From positions 148,865,744 to 148,923,743 of the forward strand of contig NC_081407.1 of assembly GCF_030272615.1 (NCBI RefSeq): 58,000 nucleotides of DNA. Reading direction: 5' to 3'. The DNA comes from Cryptomeria japonica (lineage: Eukaryota; Streptophyta; Pinopsida; Cupressales; Cupressaceae). Both the position numbers and the translations under genes were made by a program. Under the pieces are notes generated by a model. It ran no database searches. It was given only the letters and a program-made list of their open reading frames with translations, and was not told the origin of the DNA. Positions 21,603 through 33,300 of the stretch are shown in pieces; the first letter of the stretch is position 1, and every line of letters starts with the position of its first letter.

Positions 21603-22559
21603 CTAGTAGATTTTCGGAACATTCCCTTCAATCAACATAGTTCTTGCAGCATCGAAGACAGTTTTGTTCTTCCTTTCAACAACTCCATTTTGCGGAGGGG
21701 TTCTAGGAGCAGATAGTTGTCTTCTAATCCCATGCTTCTCACAGAATGAATTGAATTCACCAAAACAAAATTCTCCACCTCTGTCAGATATCAGACATTT
21801 CACCTTCAATCCAGACTCAGTCTCCACCTTTGCTTTGAATATTTTGAATTTGTCCAATGCTTCTGATTTCACCTTCAAAAGGACAACCCACATCATCCTG
21901 GAATAATCATCAATTAGCAACATAAAATATCTATCACCATACATACTTATAACATTTGTAGGTCCACACAGGTCAATATGCACAAGATCTAACAATTCAT
22001 AAGATGTATATTGTTTTCTCTTGAAAGAAATTCTTGTTTGCTTACCCAATTGATAGTCTTTACATACCGGATTAGCAGGCTTAACAATCTTAGGAAGATC
22101 TCTAACAACTTGTGTAGAATTGATCTTAATCATTGAATCAAAATTTACATCATGCATTGTCCTATGCCACAACCAACTTTCATCTATCTGAGCAATCAAA
22201 CAACTTTTCTCACCGGAATTTAAATGAAAAATGTTACCTTCAGTATTAGTTTCAGATGCAATCTCTATACCGAAGGTATTTAGGATTTTGCATTTTCTAT
22301 TCTTGAATTGTTGATCATAACCTTTATCAACCATCTGTCCAACACCTAAAATATTATGCTTCAAACCTTCAACAAACAAGACATCATCAGTACTATGCTT
22401 ACCATCAAAGGATATAGAACCTCTCTCATGGATCACACAGGCTTTGTCATCTCCAAATCTTACTATTACACCATCATACCTTTCTATGCTCACAAATTTT
22501 CTTTTATCACCAGTCATATAATGTGAACAACCGTTGTCAATCAGCCATTCATCTCTTTC
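21603..22559 (-). pseudogene. pol: Element A protease motif and integrase
   Basis: The protease motif reads DEWLIDNGCSHYMTGD where related elements, including B, have Asp-Ser-Gly, so the active-site Ser is Asn. Integrase follows: the gag_pre-integrase/zinc-finger region WLWHR...CKDYQLGK has lost the second Cys of the usual CKxC. The core keeps all three acidic positions (VHIDLCGP, ISDRGGEF, NGVVERKNK). The frame stops at 21603-21605 with TAG after KIY, where element B has KIYW-type Trp. The remainder of the domain up to RT is readable after the stop. Confidence 0.9.
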
Positions 22560-22922
22560 TTAAACTTTAGCAGCTAAAGCTTTCTCTTCAACAGTACAAC
22601 TAGTGGAATCAATAGGTACCGGTCCATCTTCCTTAATGGCAAGAAATACAATGCCATCTCCTTTTGATTCTTCATCTATAACACCTTCATCAACAACATT
22701 GTAACAGTTCTTCCGATTCCTATACTTCCTGTTAGACTTGTAAGGCTTATCATGCTTCTTATGCTTCTCATATCTATCATTCCTATCATGCTTATCAAAC
22801 TTATCGTGCATGTCATATTTAGCCATTCTCTTCGGGCATCTAGAGGCAAAATGTCCTATCTTATTGCAAGAGAAACATTTCAAGGGAAATTTTCCATCAT
22901 ACTTACCGGCTCCTTTAGGCAA
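22560..22922 (-). pseudogene. gag: Element A Gag C-terminal part with zinc knuckle
   Basis: Carries CFSCNKIGHFASRC, an intact CX2CX4HX4C knuckle, followed by a His/Lys/Asp-rich run with DKFDKHDRNDRYEKH and then NRKYRNRKNCYNVVDE before the protease. The flanking stops (22560-22562 and near 22929) are in positions where the family reads through. Confidence 0.85.
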
Positions 22923-22970
22923 TCTCTAGGCAATCAATGCTTCAAGCTCATCTAGCTCTCTTTCTTGCTC

Positions 22971-23276
22971 TTACATCTCTCTTCTCTCTTTTTCATATCT
23001 GGATATTCCGCACTCATCAGGATCATACTTCTGCTTTCCAAATACAAATTTTGATGCTCTAAATGTTTTCGTAGACTTTCCATGTGACTCTCCAAACTCA
23101 CTCAGCTCAAAAGCAACAATCTTTCCAACCAGCATATCTCTTGTCACTGTAGTCACACTCTGGATTTCATCAATAGTAGGTACCTTGTGTTTGTAACGAG
23201 GAGGCAATGATCTCAGCACCTTAGCAACAATTTTATATTCATCTAGGGTTCCACCGACACATCTGATACTTAGGAC
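22971..23276 (-). pseudogene. gag: Element A Gag middle part, cut by the insertion of B
   Basis: Reads SIRCVGGTLDEYKIVAKVL, then SLPPRYKHKV, DEIQSVTTVTRDMLVG and a DPDECGISRYEKERRE end, the conserved Gag (UBN2) region. The upstream half of the same domain is at 45039-45469. The break falls at the AGGAC target duplication (23272-23276 and 45039-45043). Confidence 0.9.
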
Positions 23277-24486
23277 TATTGGGACAACTAGAGAACAATT
23301 GAGAGGGGGGGGGGTGAATCAGTTGTTAACAAATTATGTGAATTAAAGCACTTAAAACCTTATACCAATATAACTGATTAAGCATTAAAGCATAGATGAA
23401 AAATAGAGAATCAATACCATGCAACCATAACACATAACACCATGATTTTTACATGGAAAACCTCAATGAGGGAAAACCACGGTGGAAAACCCTACCCACA
23501 GTTAGATGATACTTTTGCAGCAAGTATATGATTACAATAGGGGCATGCACATGTAGGAAGGCACACTGCCTAGAGCGCACTTCTCATCACAATGGAGTCT
23601 CACTGACTACAAAGATGTCAACCAACTCAAGATATTTGGACTACAATCCAGAGAGAAGAACTGTTGGTGATAGCATCAAACATGCCAGATTACAGTTCTG
23701 GTTATGCTCAATACCGAAGGTCTAAAACCTCTTACATAAACCCAACTCGATCACATATGATCGACCAAGTCCTCTGCACAAATGATTATTACATTATTCA
23801 CTCCTTGCCCATTCCTATATATCCACACCTGATCTACAATGAGATCTTACATATATTTATATCAACTCGAGACCTAATTAATTAGGTCGGCCACACAAAT
23901 GAGAATACAATAGATCCATTACATAATCTTGAAATAAAATCATAACACATGTCGACCTAAGGCCAAACAAATATCATCTAATCAATAAAACATCTCAAAA
24001 ACGCATGTGAGGATCCACCAACACATTTCATGCAAACCGGTCCATAACCTAGATAACACATGACCTAAATTAGATCCACACACGCCAAAGCAATTACACC
24101 AATAAGACAAGGAATGAACATAATCACCATCAACATTTTGAATCCCTTCTAGAAGTTGCACCAACACCACTTATGCATTACATCAAAGATCTTCAATAAA
24201 GATTTGTCGGTGAAACCCTTGGACCAATAAAGTAAGCTTACTACAAGTACATGAGATAGCATCCGATCATCAAGTCAATACCAACTGATTGAAACATACT
24301 TCAGAAGCATATGAACCATCCATACAGACTTATTCCATCATCTAGATCATACTAGTGGCAATCAATTGATTATCTTTCCAATCCAATCCTTCTACCAGAA
24401 GCTGGTAAACAACCATAACAGCAAGTGTTGACATCAATGACAAAACATCAATGCAACACATAATCAATTCCATCATATGGAAAAAA
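23277..24486 (-). repeat. 3' LTR of copia element B
   Basis: About 1,210 bp, matching 29137-30191 plus 44914-45038. The expected CCAACA right end reads AAAAAA (24481-24486), just before the polypurine tract; the boundary is set by comparison with 45033-45038. A run of ten G lies at 23305-23314. Confidence 0.85.
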
Positions 24487-24873
24487 ATCTCCCCCTTGGG
24501 CATTGATGGCAACACTAGATGTGAAAAAACATCCAAGTACCAAGAAAATGACAAATAAGTCTCCCCCAATGGAAGACCGCCAACAATCTCCCATAGAATG
24601 ATATAGCAATGAAGTTCTGAACCAAATCTAAAACAAAAGGACCAAATACCACCAAACTCCCCCTAAGGAGTGCAATCAATTTGAAAAATAAATAGCAATG
24701 ATTTTTCACATATATTCCTCCCCCTTTGACAACAATGTCAAACAATCAAGCAGAATATGAAAACTCTAAATCTCAAGGCTGACTACTCCCCTTGAGTAGT
24801 AGCATTGTTTCATCAATCCAGAGCAAAAGATAGCTCTGATAATGCATACCAGATTGATGTGCATCTGCATCAA
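24487..24873 (-). other. Polypurine tracts downstream of element B pol
   Basis: On the minus strand GGGGGAG-type cores lie next to the LTR (24488-24497) and again near 24563, 24655 and 24720, the same arrangement as in element A. No protein is recognised between them. Confidence 0.7.
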
Positions 24874-25791
24874 TTAAGTCTCTACCGGAGGGATAGAAAC
24901 CCCCAATTTGTCTCTCAAATACTCAAATGATTCCTGAGACAAAGGTTTAGTGAAGATGTCTGCTATCTGCTCTTTAGTGTTCACATAAACCAATCTGACT
25001 TCTTTTGCTTCGACCTTTTCCTTCAAAAAGTTATACTTGATTGATATGTGTTTAGTCTTGGAGTGAAATACCCAATTCTTTGATATGTATATAGTTGTAG
25101 AGTTATCACAATGGATAACTACCAGATCATTACAACTCACTTGTATATCCTTCAACATCTGCTTCATCTATAGAAGTTGAGTACAATTGGTTGTGGCTGC
25201 AACATATTCAACTTTAGCAGTAGATAAGGAAATGCATGACTTCTTCTTGTTGATCCATGAAACCAACTTCTTCCCAAGGAAGAATGCTCCATCAGATGTG
25301 TTCTTCTGGTCATCAACATCACCTACCCAATCTGCATTTGTATATGCACATAAAGTAAAGTCATCATTTTTAGGGTACCATATACCATATTTAGTTGTTC
25401 CTTGCAAATACCGGAATATCCTTTTTATTTCACTTTCATGAATTTCTCTTGGATTACTTTGAAAGCTTGATACGATACTGACTACATTCATTATATCCGG
25501 TCTAGACTGAGTTAAATATAGAAAACCACCAATCATGAATTTATATCTTGTAGAATTTATTGAAGGGGATACATCCTTAAGTGACAATTTTTCACTTGTA
25601 ACCATAGGAATACTAACTGGTTTAGAATTTTCCATACCAAATTTCTTCAACAATTCCCTTAGATACTTAGTTTGACAGATAAAGATGCCTTTGTCAGTCT
25701 GAGTAATTTGCAAACCTAGAAATAATCTTATTTCTCTAGTCATAAACATTTCAAATTCACTCTGCATATTTTCAGAAAATTCCATGCACAA
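24874..25791 (-). pseudogene. pol: Element B RT end, connection and RNase H
   Basis: The frame from 25791 gives QITQTDKGIFICQTKYLRELL, YLTQSRPDIM, ADWVGDVDDQKNTSDGAFFLG and KVEYVAATTNCTQ. After a TAG (where the family has Trp in QWMKQML) it continues with IHCDNSTTIYISKN, HSKTKHISIKY and ADIFTKPLS, ending GVSIPPVET. The first acidic position of AEY is Val-Glu-Tyr here. It is a near-complete copy of copia RNase H with few lesions. Confidence 0.9.
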
Positions 25792-26700
25792 TTTTTCTTC
25801 ACCTCCAAAAATGATATCATCAACAAATACTTCAATAACCAGAATATCATCATTAGTGATCTTATACTATAGGTTAATGTCAACATTACCTTTTATAAAA
25901 TCAAGTTTCAAAAGATACTTATCCAACCTTGCATACCAAGCTTTAGGAGCCTGTTTTAATCCATATAGGGTTTTCCTTAATCTGCAAACCATATTTTCGT
26001 CATCTGTCAGTAAAAATCCATCTAGTTGCTCAATAAAGACTTCCTCTTCAAGTTCTCCATTCATAAATGCACACTTAACATCCATCTTATAGACCATGTA
26101 GTTCTTATAGGCTACATAAGCAAGAAATAGTCTAACAACTTCTAATCTGGGTATCAGTACAAAAGTTTCACCATAATAAATTCCTTCCTTATGAGAATAT
26201 CCATTGCAGACCAATCTAGCCTTGTTTATTACAACTTGTCCATCCTCATTCAGTTTGTTTCTAAAAACCCATTTAGTTCCAATAACATTCTTATTTTTAG
26301 GCTGGGGAACTAAAGTCCAAGTATTGTTCTTTTCTATTTGATCTAATTCATCTTCGATAGCTTTCATCCAACATTCATCTTTACAAGCTCCAATTACAGA
26401 TGCCAGTTCAATCTAAGAAATGAAACATACCTCTTGATTTTCCAATCTTCTCATTGTCATAACTCCCATGTTTTTGTCTCCAATGATCTAATTCTCAGAA
26501 TGATTTAGCCTTGCATACCTTAGTGTTTTCTGATTTTCAGGTTCTTTGTGTTGCTCTTCAGTAACAGTTGAGTTTTCTGATGATGTCGAGGTAACTAATT
26601 CATTATTCTATTCCAGTACATGCCCTATCAATTTAGTTATGATTATTTCCATTGTTGCTTCACTATCATAAGATTTAGCTTGATCTTTGTACTACTCATC
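25792..26700 (-). pseudogene. pol: Element B reverse transcriptase
   Basis: The frame at 26367-25867 covers [34 protein letters not shown] and YGLKQAPKAWYARL. The catalytic VFVDDIIFGG follows after a stop near 25868. The segment above 26367, linking integrase to RT, is readable but carries several stops. Together with element A it allows each lesion to be polarised. Confidence 0.9.
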
Positions 26701-27900
26701 CATTTTTACATTAGTACTCTCCACAATTCTATGCAATCTTTTGCTATAACATCTATAAGCTTTGCTTTTAGTTGAATAACCAAGAAATATTCCTTCATCA
26801 CATCTAGGGTCAAAATTTTCAATGGAATCATCTCTTTTGATATAACACTTACTTCCAAAGATTCTGAAATATTTAAGAGTAGGAGAATGACCAAACCATA
26901 ATTCATAAGGTGTCTTACCGGTATCTCCCTTGATATGAACTCTGTTGAATGTATAAACTATTGTACTTACTACTTCTCTCCAGTAGATATGAGTCAAATT
27001 AGCTTCCATCATCATGCTTCTGGCTGCATCCAAAATGATTATATTCTTTCTTTCCACTATGTCATTCTACTCAGGTGTCCGGGGTACAGATAATTGTCTC
27101 CTAATGCCATTTTTCTTGCAATAAATGTTGAACTCACCGGATGTGAATTCACCACCTTGATCTGATCTCAGACACTTGATTTTCATTCCTATCTCTGTCT
27201 CAACCATAGCTTTAAAGATCTTGAATTTCTCAAAGGCTTCAGATTTCTCCCTTAGAAAAGCAACCCACATCATTCTAGAATAATCGTCAATAATTAACAT
27301 GAACTATCTATCTCCTTGAAAGCTTCTTGTTTTAGCAGAAACACATAGGTCAGTTGAATCAAATCAAGAACATCATTAGATTTATTAGGTATTCTCTTAA
27401 AAGAAGTTCTGATTTGCTTACCCATTTGATATTATTTACATACTAGATTACAAGGCTTCATAATCTTAGGTAAATCTCTAACTGCCATAGTTGAACTGAT
27501 CTTTAAAATGCAATCAAAATTTACATGACACAACCTTTTATGCCATAGCCAACTTTCATAAATATGTGCAATCAAACATGTCTTTTCACTGAAGTTCAAA
27601 TGAAAGATCTTACCTTTTATCTGTGTACCGGTTGCAATCTCCAATCCAGATTTGCTAATGATTTTGCACTTTCCATCCTTGAATTGTAATTGAAATCCTT
27701 TGTCTACCAATTTTCCTACACTTAAAAGATTATGCTTTAGACCTTCAACATAATAAACATTATCATTGTTATGCTTACCATCCAATGAAATGGTTCCTCT
27801 TCCTTTGATCATGCATGCCTTGTTATTACCAAATCTTACTTGACCACCATCAAATTCTTTAGGGTTAGAGATTTTCCTTTGTCACCTATCATATGATGAT
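26692..27900 (-). pseudogene. pol: Element B protease end and integrase
   Basis: Reads YVEGLKHNLLSVGKLVDKGF, then WLWHKRLCHVNFD (zinc-finger His intact), a stop after VCK near 27432, a damaged first-Asp region, then IIDDYSRMMWVAFL, LRSDQGGEF and, after a stop replacing Gln at 27067, IVERKN with the third acidic residue. It continues with [20 protein letters not shown] and YELWFGHSPTLKYF. The region between 27301 and 27431 is the most eroded. Confidence 0.88.
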
Positions 27901-29007
27901 AACATCCACTATCTATTACCCATTCATCTATGTCTTCAAATTTTTTTGCAAGGGCCTTTTCCTCATTTTTGATAACTGGTTCCGGATCATCTTCCTTCAT
28001 AACATAAAATACCTAGTCTTTTCCATTACTGGATCCACTAGCTGAATCTCCTACTGGTTCTTCTTCTGAGTAATAAGTTACTCCTTCCTTATCAACATAG
28101 TAGCATGATTTGTTTTTGTAGTTCCTGTACTTATGCTTGATCTGATATTTAGGTTTAGGCTTGAAAGATCTTCTTACTCTTTCTTCCAATTTTGAATTCC
28201 TTTCAGGACATCTAGATGCAAAATGACCTATCTTATTACCTACAAAATATTTGAAAGGAGATTCTCCTTCATACTTACTTCTTGACGGACCTCCAGGTAT
28301 CCTTCTAGAAAATAGGGCTTCAATTTTCTCAATCTCTTCATCTTCTTTCCTAATCTCTTCCAGTTCCTTTGCATACAAAATTTTCCAATCTTGCTTGTCG
28401 GTTGATGATGTAGATGCCTTAAATGCAATATCAATCTTTGTAGTTGTAGGAGGACCAAATTCCTCAAGATCAAAAGATGATATCTTCCCAACAAGAGTAT
28501 CTCTATTGACAAAAGAATCAGCCATGGTTCTTAGCTCATTAATTGCAGTTACCTTCATCTTATATGTCGGTGGCAAAACCCTTAATACTTTTGAAACAAT
28601 CTCTTCCTTGCTTAGAGATCCACCACAGCACTAAATTCCCAATACAATTTCATTAACCTTTCCATGAATGCAAAAATTCTATCATCTTCCTCCATCTTCA
28701 AGCTTTCATATCTTACCCAGTAACATTCAAGTTTTGCAATTTTAACAGTAGGATCACCTTCATTCAAAGTCTCCAACTTGTCTCATATAGCTTTTGCCGA
28801 TGATTTGTCTGATAGTGCCATAATTTGTTGATCTGATAAGGCGCTTAAGAGGGATTCTCTAGCTCTGTAATCATTCTCAATATTCTTATCCAAGTCTATC
28901 GGTGCAGGAATGCCAAATGTCAGATTATGAGGAGTGTAACCATTCTGAGTTATTTTCCAAATTTCTTTTCCAATGCATCTTAATGAGTCTCCATTTGAAT
29001 CTTCCAT
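27861..29007 (-). pseudogene. gag: Element B Gag and protease active site
   Basis: 29007-28783 reads the Gag start (GKEIWKITQNGY, RARESLLSALSD). The central part is broken near 28580-28780. 28576-28013 continues with MPPTYKMKVTAI, NRDTLVGKISSFDLEEFG and KIGHFASRCPER. In the zinc knuckle the first two Cys read Tyr and Gly (FKYFVGNKIGH), so it could not bind zinc. At about 27885-27920 the protease motif WVIDSGCYHHM keeps Asp-Ser-Gly. Confidence 0.85.
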
Positions 29008-29120
29008 ACTCCATAATTTGTTTTATCAAGCCTAGGGATGTCCTTCCAGAAAACATGAGTTGAACTATTAGTTGCCATAGGATCTTCCTCAAGCAGTTAA
29101 GCTTCTATAAAAAGAGGACT

Positions 29121-29136
29121 AGGTTCTGCTACCAAT
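29121..29136 (-). other. Primer binding site of element B (diverged)
   Basis: On the minus strand ATTGGTAGCAGAACC follows the 5' LTR. It resembles TGGTATCAGAGC, with T to G at the sixth position of that core and A for G near the end. Confidence 0.65.
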
Positions 29137-30191
29137 TGTTAGGATAATCGGAGAACATCTGTGAGGGGGGGGGGGGGGGGGGGGTGAATCAGTTGTTAAC
29201 ATATTATGTGAATTAAAGCACTTAAAACCTTATACCGGTATAATAGATTAAGCATTAAAGCATAAATGAAAACCAAAGAATCAAAACCAAGCAACCATAA
29301 CACATAACACCATGATTTGTATGTGGCAAACCTCAATGAGGAAAAACCATGGTGGGAAACCCTACCCATAGTCAGATGATACTTCCACAACAAGTATATG
29401 ATTACAATAGGGGCCTACACATGCAGGAAGACACACTGCCTAGAGCGCACTGACTACAAAGATGTCAACCACCTCAAGATATTTGGACTACAATCTAGAG
29501 AGAAGAACTTACGGTGATAGCATCAAACATGTTAGATTACAGTTTTTGTTAAGCTCAATATCAGAGGTCTAAAACCTCTTACATAAACCCAACTCGATCA
29601 CCTATGATCGACCAAATCCTTTGCACAAATTATTATTACATTATTCGCTCCTTGCCCATTCCTATATATCTACACATGATCTACAATGAGATCTTACATA
29701 TATTTATACCAACTTGGGACCTAACCAATTAGGTCGGCCACACAAATGATAATACAATAGATCTATTACATAATCCTGAAATAAAATCAACACATGTCAA
29801 CCTAAGGCCAAACAAATATCATCCAATCAATAAAACATCTCGGAAACGCATATGAGGATCCACCAACATGTTTCATGCAAACCAGTCCATAACCTAGATA
29901 GCACTAGACCTAAATTAGATCCACACATGCCAAAGAAATGACACCAATCAGACAAGGCACGAACACAATCACCATCAACATCCTGAATCAATTCTAGAAG
30001 CTACACCACACCACTTATGCATTACATCAAAGATATTCAAGAAAGCTCTGCCAGTGAAACCCTTACCAGACTAATAAAGAAAGCTTACTAGAAAATGAGA
30101 TAGCACTTGATCATCAAGTCAATACCAACTGACTGAAACATACTTAAGAAGCATATGAACCATCCATACAGACTTATTCCATCATCCAAAT
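29137..30191 (-). repeat. 5' LTR of element B, part proximal to gag
   Basis: Starts TGTTAGGATAATCGG on the + strand and matches 23277 onward. A run of 20 G at 29165-29184 replaces the ten G of the other LTR. A minus-strand TATATAGG box is near 29662-29669. It is broken at CAAAT (30187-30191) by insertion X and continues at 44914. Confidence 0.9.
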
Positions 30192-30322
30192 TGTAGTACC
30201 CCTCCTCGGTTGAACTTATTAGACTCATATTTTACTAGTGTTACTTTCAGTGGATGCATAACCACTATGTGTTATTCAGACTTATATGACTTTATTTCAT
30301 GCTTTATCTGAATATGAGATAA

Positions 30323-33300
30323 TGTAGTACCCCTGCCCTAATCAATTTCTAATCTCGGTTTGACCTGAGTTAGTTTAACATATTATAGTGTTATAGTCAG
30401 ATGTTTTAATTTTTGTGCATACCTATTATTGTGGTTTTCGCACCAGTTTGTATGCAAGTTAATTAATTCTCCTATTTCATGTTATTATCTCGGGCTAATG
30501 CTTTCATTAAGTTTATATATGTATGCATGTATGACTCTTGGTTGCAGGAGATTTCAGGTACAGTGCCGCATGGGTGCGAGCTTCGTCTCCACCTGAATTT
30601 GCAGGTTTGAGTGTACCTCTCTGGTCATTAGATTTTGGACTAGGTGGTCATAAGACCCTCGTTTGACCATAGTCATGCTCAAGTGAGCGTCGTCAGTCAT
30701 CCATCAGTTTTCCCTTTTGGTTGGGTTGCGGGTCGTCTGTTTGTTTGGCGTTCTTGGGTTGCGTGCTTTGTGTGTATGGTTAAATTGAGTAATTAGTCCT
30801 TAGTATTTAATTTGATTAAATATGTGTTTGTGCATTAAAGATAAATGGACTAAATTAAACATGATTTTTTTTATGCGATTATTGTTAATTTGAATTACTC
30901 GATTTAAATTGGGAGCAAGTTCAATTAAATGGTTAATTTTAATGTTAAATTTATTATGTTTATGCTGTTGGAAAAGAAAGATTTAAATTTAATTGAAATA
31001 GAATTAATTTAATCTTGTTGGCATTTTTGAAATAGAAAGGTTAATTTCGGTTGAGTGAGAAAATCAATTTTAAATTGGAAAAGCAAGTTAAATTATTGAT
31101 ATAGTTTAAAAGAATTATTTTTGTGGTTTATTTTAAATAAAAAATTTAATTCCAAAAATAAATTTTTGGTCAAACTTCTCCCATTTAACCTAGACTTTTG
31201 GAAAAATATGGGGATGGATATTTTTGGAAAAATATTTGGGATGGAAATTTTGGGGGTTTTGGAAGGAGAAGGATTTCTTGAGCTACCGGTTGGGGCTATC
31301 CATCAGATCCTTTCCAGGAATGCTTATTGAGGTAGGAATTCTGTTTATCAATTTAGTTATTGTTTAAATTTAAAAAAAATGAGCTTGAATGTTCTTCATG
31401 CAAATTTGGTTTCAAATTCTCCATTGATTGCCCAAGATTAAGAACTAGTGTGGAAATTAGTTAAGATTGGCTGATTGCTTGTTTCTTGTATGAAAAATGA
31501 GCTTCCTTATGCCCAAAAAGATTATTTATTTGGATGGTTATTCCACAAATTCTTCCAATTTTGAAAACCTCTATCATGCTGGAAATTTTTATTTTAAGTC
31601 TCATTATGAAACTTTGTTAAACAAAATGGGGGTTTGTGTTTTGAAAAAGAAAAATATAAAACAAAATATGTATATTCAAAATTGAATTTGTTTTATACAA
31701 AATATCAAAATTTTATTTGAAAAAAAGGGGATTTTATCATAATCAAAGTTTATTGAAAAAAAAATGACATATATTACTGGGGTTTGGAGGAGTGAGGAGT
31801 GGAGGCTCAACCCATCGCCTCCTCCCCCCTGTGCAGGCCGCAGTCGGCGGTGGCCGCAGCAAGCTACGAACCCCGCGGGACCTACGTCCACTGCGGTGGC
31901 ACCGCCCCGGCTAGGGCACGACCGCCCAACCCCCGCGTAAGGGAGGTGGGCCCGACCACCCTCGCTGCCCCCCTCCCTTTTTTTATGTTTTAAAAATTGT
32001 TTTTTTTAATATTTTTTTTTATTTATTAAAAAAAATATATGATAATTTAATGTTATTAAATGTAAATTTTAATTAAGTTTAAATATGGCTTTTTAATAAT
32101 AAATTATGATAATTGTAATTAATTAATTGTATAGTGGCAATATACGTTAATTAATTTTCAAATTGTATTTTATTATTCATGCATATTTTCTAATTAGAAA
32201 CTTAATTTGTTATTTTGTTATTATCAATTATATATATTTTATTAATTGCGGATTAATAAATATATAGTAAGTAATATTTAATTTTGGAAATTTTCTATAT
32301 GCGTAAGGAAATAATTGTTAAGTTAGGAATGGACTATCTTTATTTGGATTCCTTATATGATTATTTGTCCTTGATCCATATAGTGTAACTGGGCTTGAAA
32401 AAGACAGGATTGAAAAAAAATAAATGTTTTGAGTCAGTATGGGAATGATGTTTTATTTGAAGAATAATATCATATTTAGTTGGTTAATGGTTGTTTAATT
32501 ATATTTATGTGAAATTGGTTTAAGAACTCATAATGGCGTATTTATGTAAGTTCGATGCAAATGAACCTTAGAGAGTTAGAAAACCAAGAACAACCTGCAC
32601 CTAGATGAGGTGGACAACTGCAATCTAACTTAGATCATTTAGAAAACTTGATCGACATTTAATGTTTAAATCATTTTGGAAAAGATTGTATCTGTTGGTT
32701 ATTGCCTATGCGAGTTTAATTTTTGTATTCGCTTTTGCTTGAGTAATGGCAAGTCGTGCTTTGTTTGATTGGACCTTGTCGTATGGTTGATTTGGGTACC
32801 TGTTTCTGTCCTCGGACTCGAGTTGACTATTATTTTTGTTATGGTGTTTCTATTGGTCATATCCTTTATGTGGGTGTCGAATGATGATTCGTGGTTGACC
32901 ATAGTTGGTCAAGTCTCTAGTTAGAGTATCGTCGGTAAGTGTACCTCTTTTGAATTGTGTCTAACCAGATGGATGTTCCCTCCTTTTTGAACTTCGTTTG
33001 CTTGACCATGTGTGTCCCTTGGTTTCTGAGGTCGCTTGAGTATATTCTAGTGTTGTATGGGAAGTGGCTTTCGATTGGGGGTCATGCCCAAAGTGGCTGT
33101 TGGGTAACCCATCGAAAGTGAGTCTAATAAGTGATAACCTAACTATAGATTAGAATGTTAATCTCTAAGTAAGATAATTGTGCCTCACACATGGGATGAG
33201 TGCTAGCACAGACTCGACATGTTGTGAGAAGGCCTGAAATGGCAAACCATCATCCTTGTCTTCACGAAAGGATGTGTGGGTCCACATGAGGCTTGGATGG

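Noticed and set aside
31799-31993. Small proteins in the GC-rich blocks of Y and Z
   Set aside because: Frames are short, open on both strands and not shared between copies of the family.
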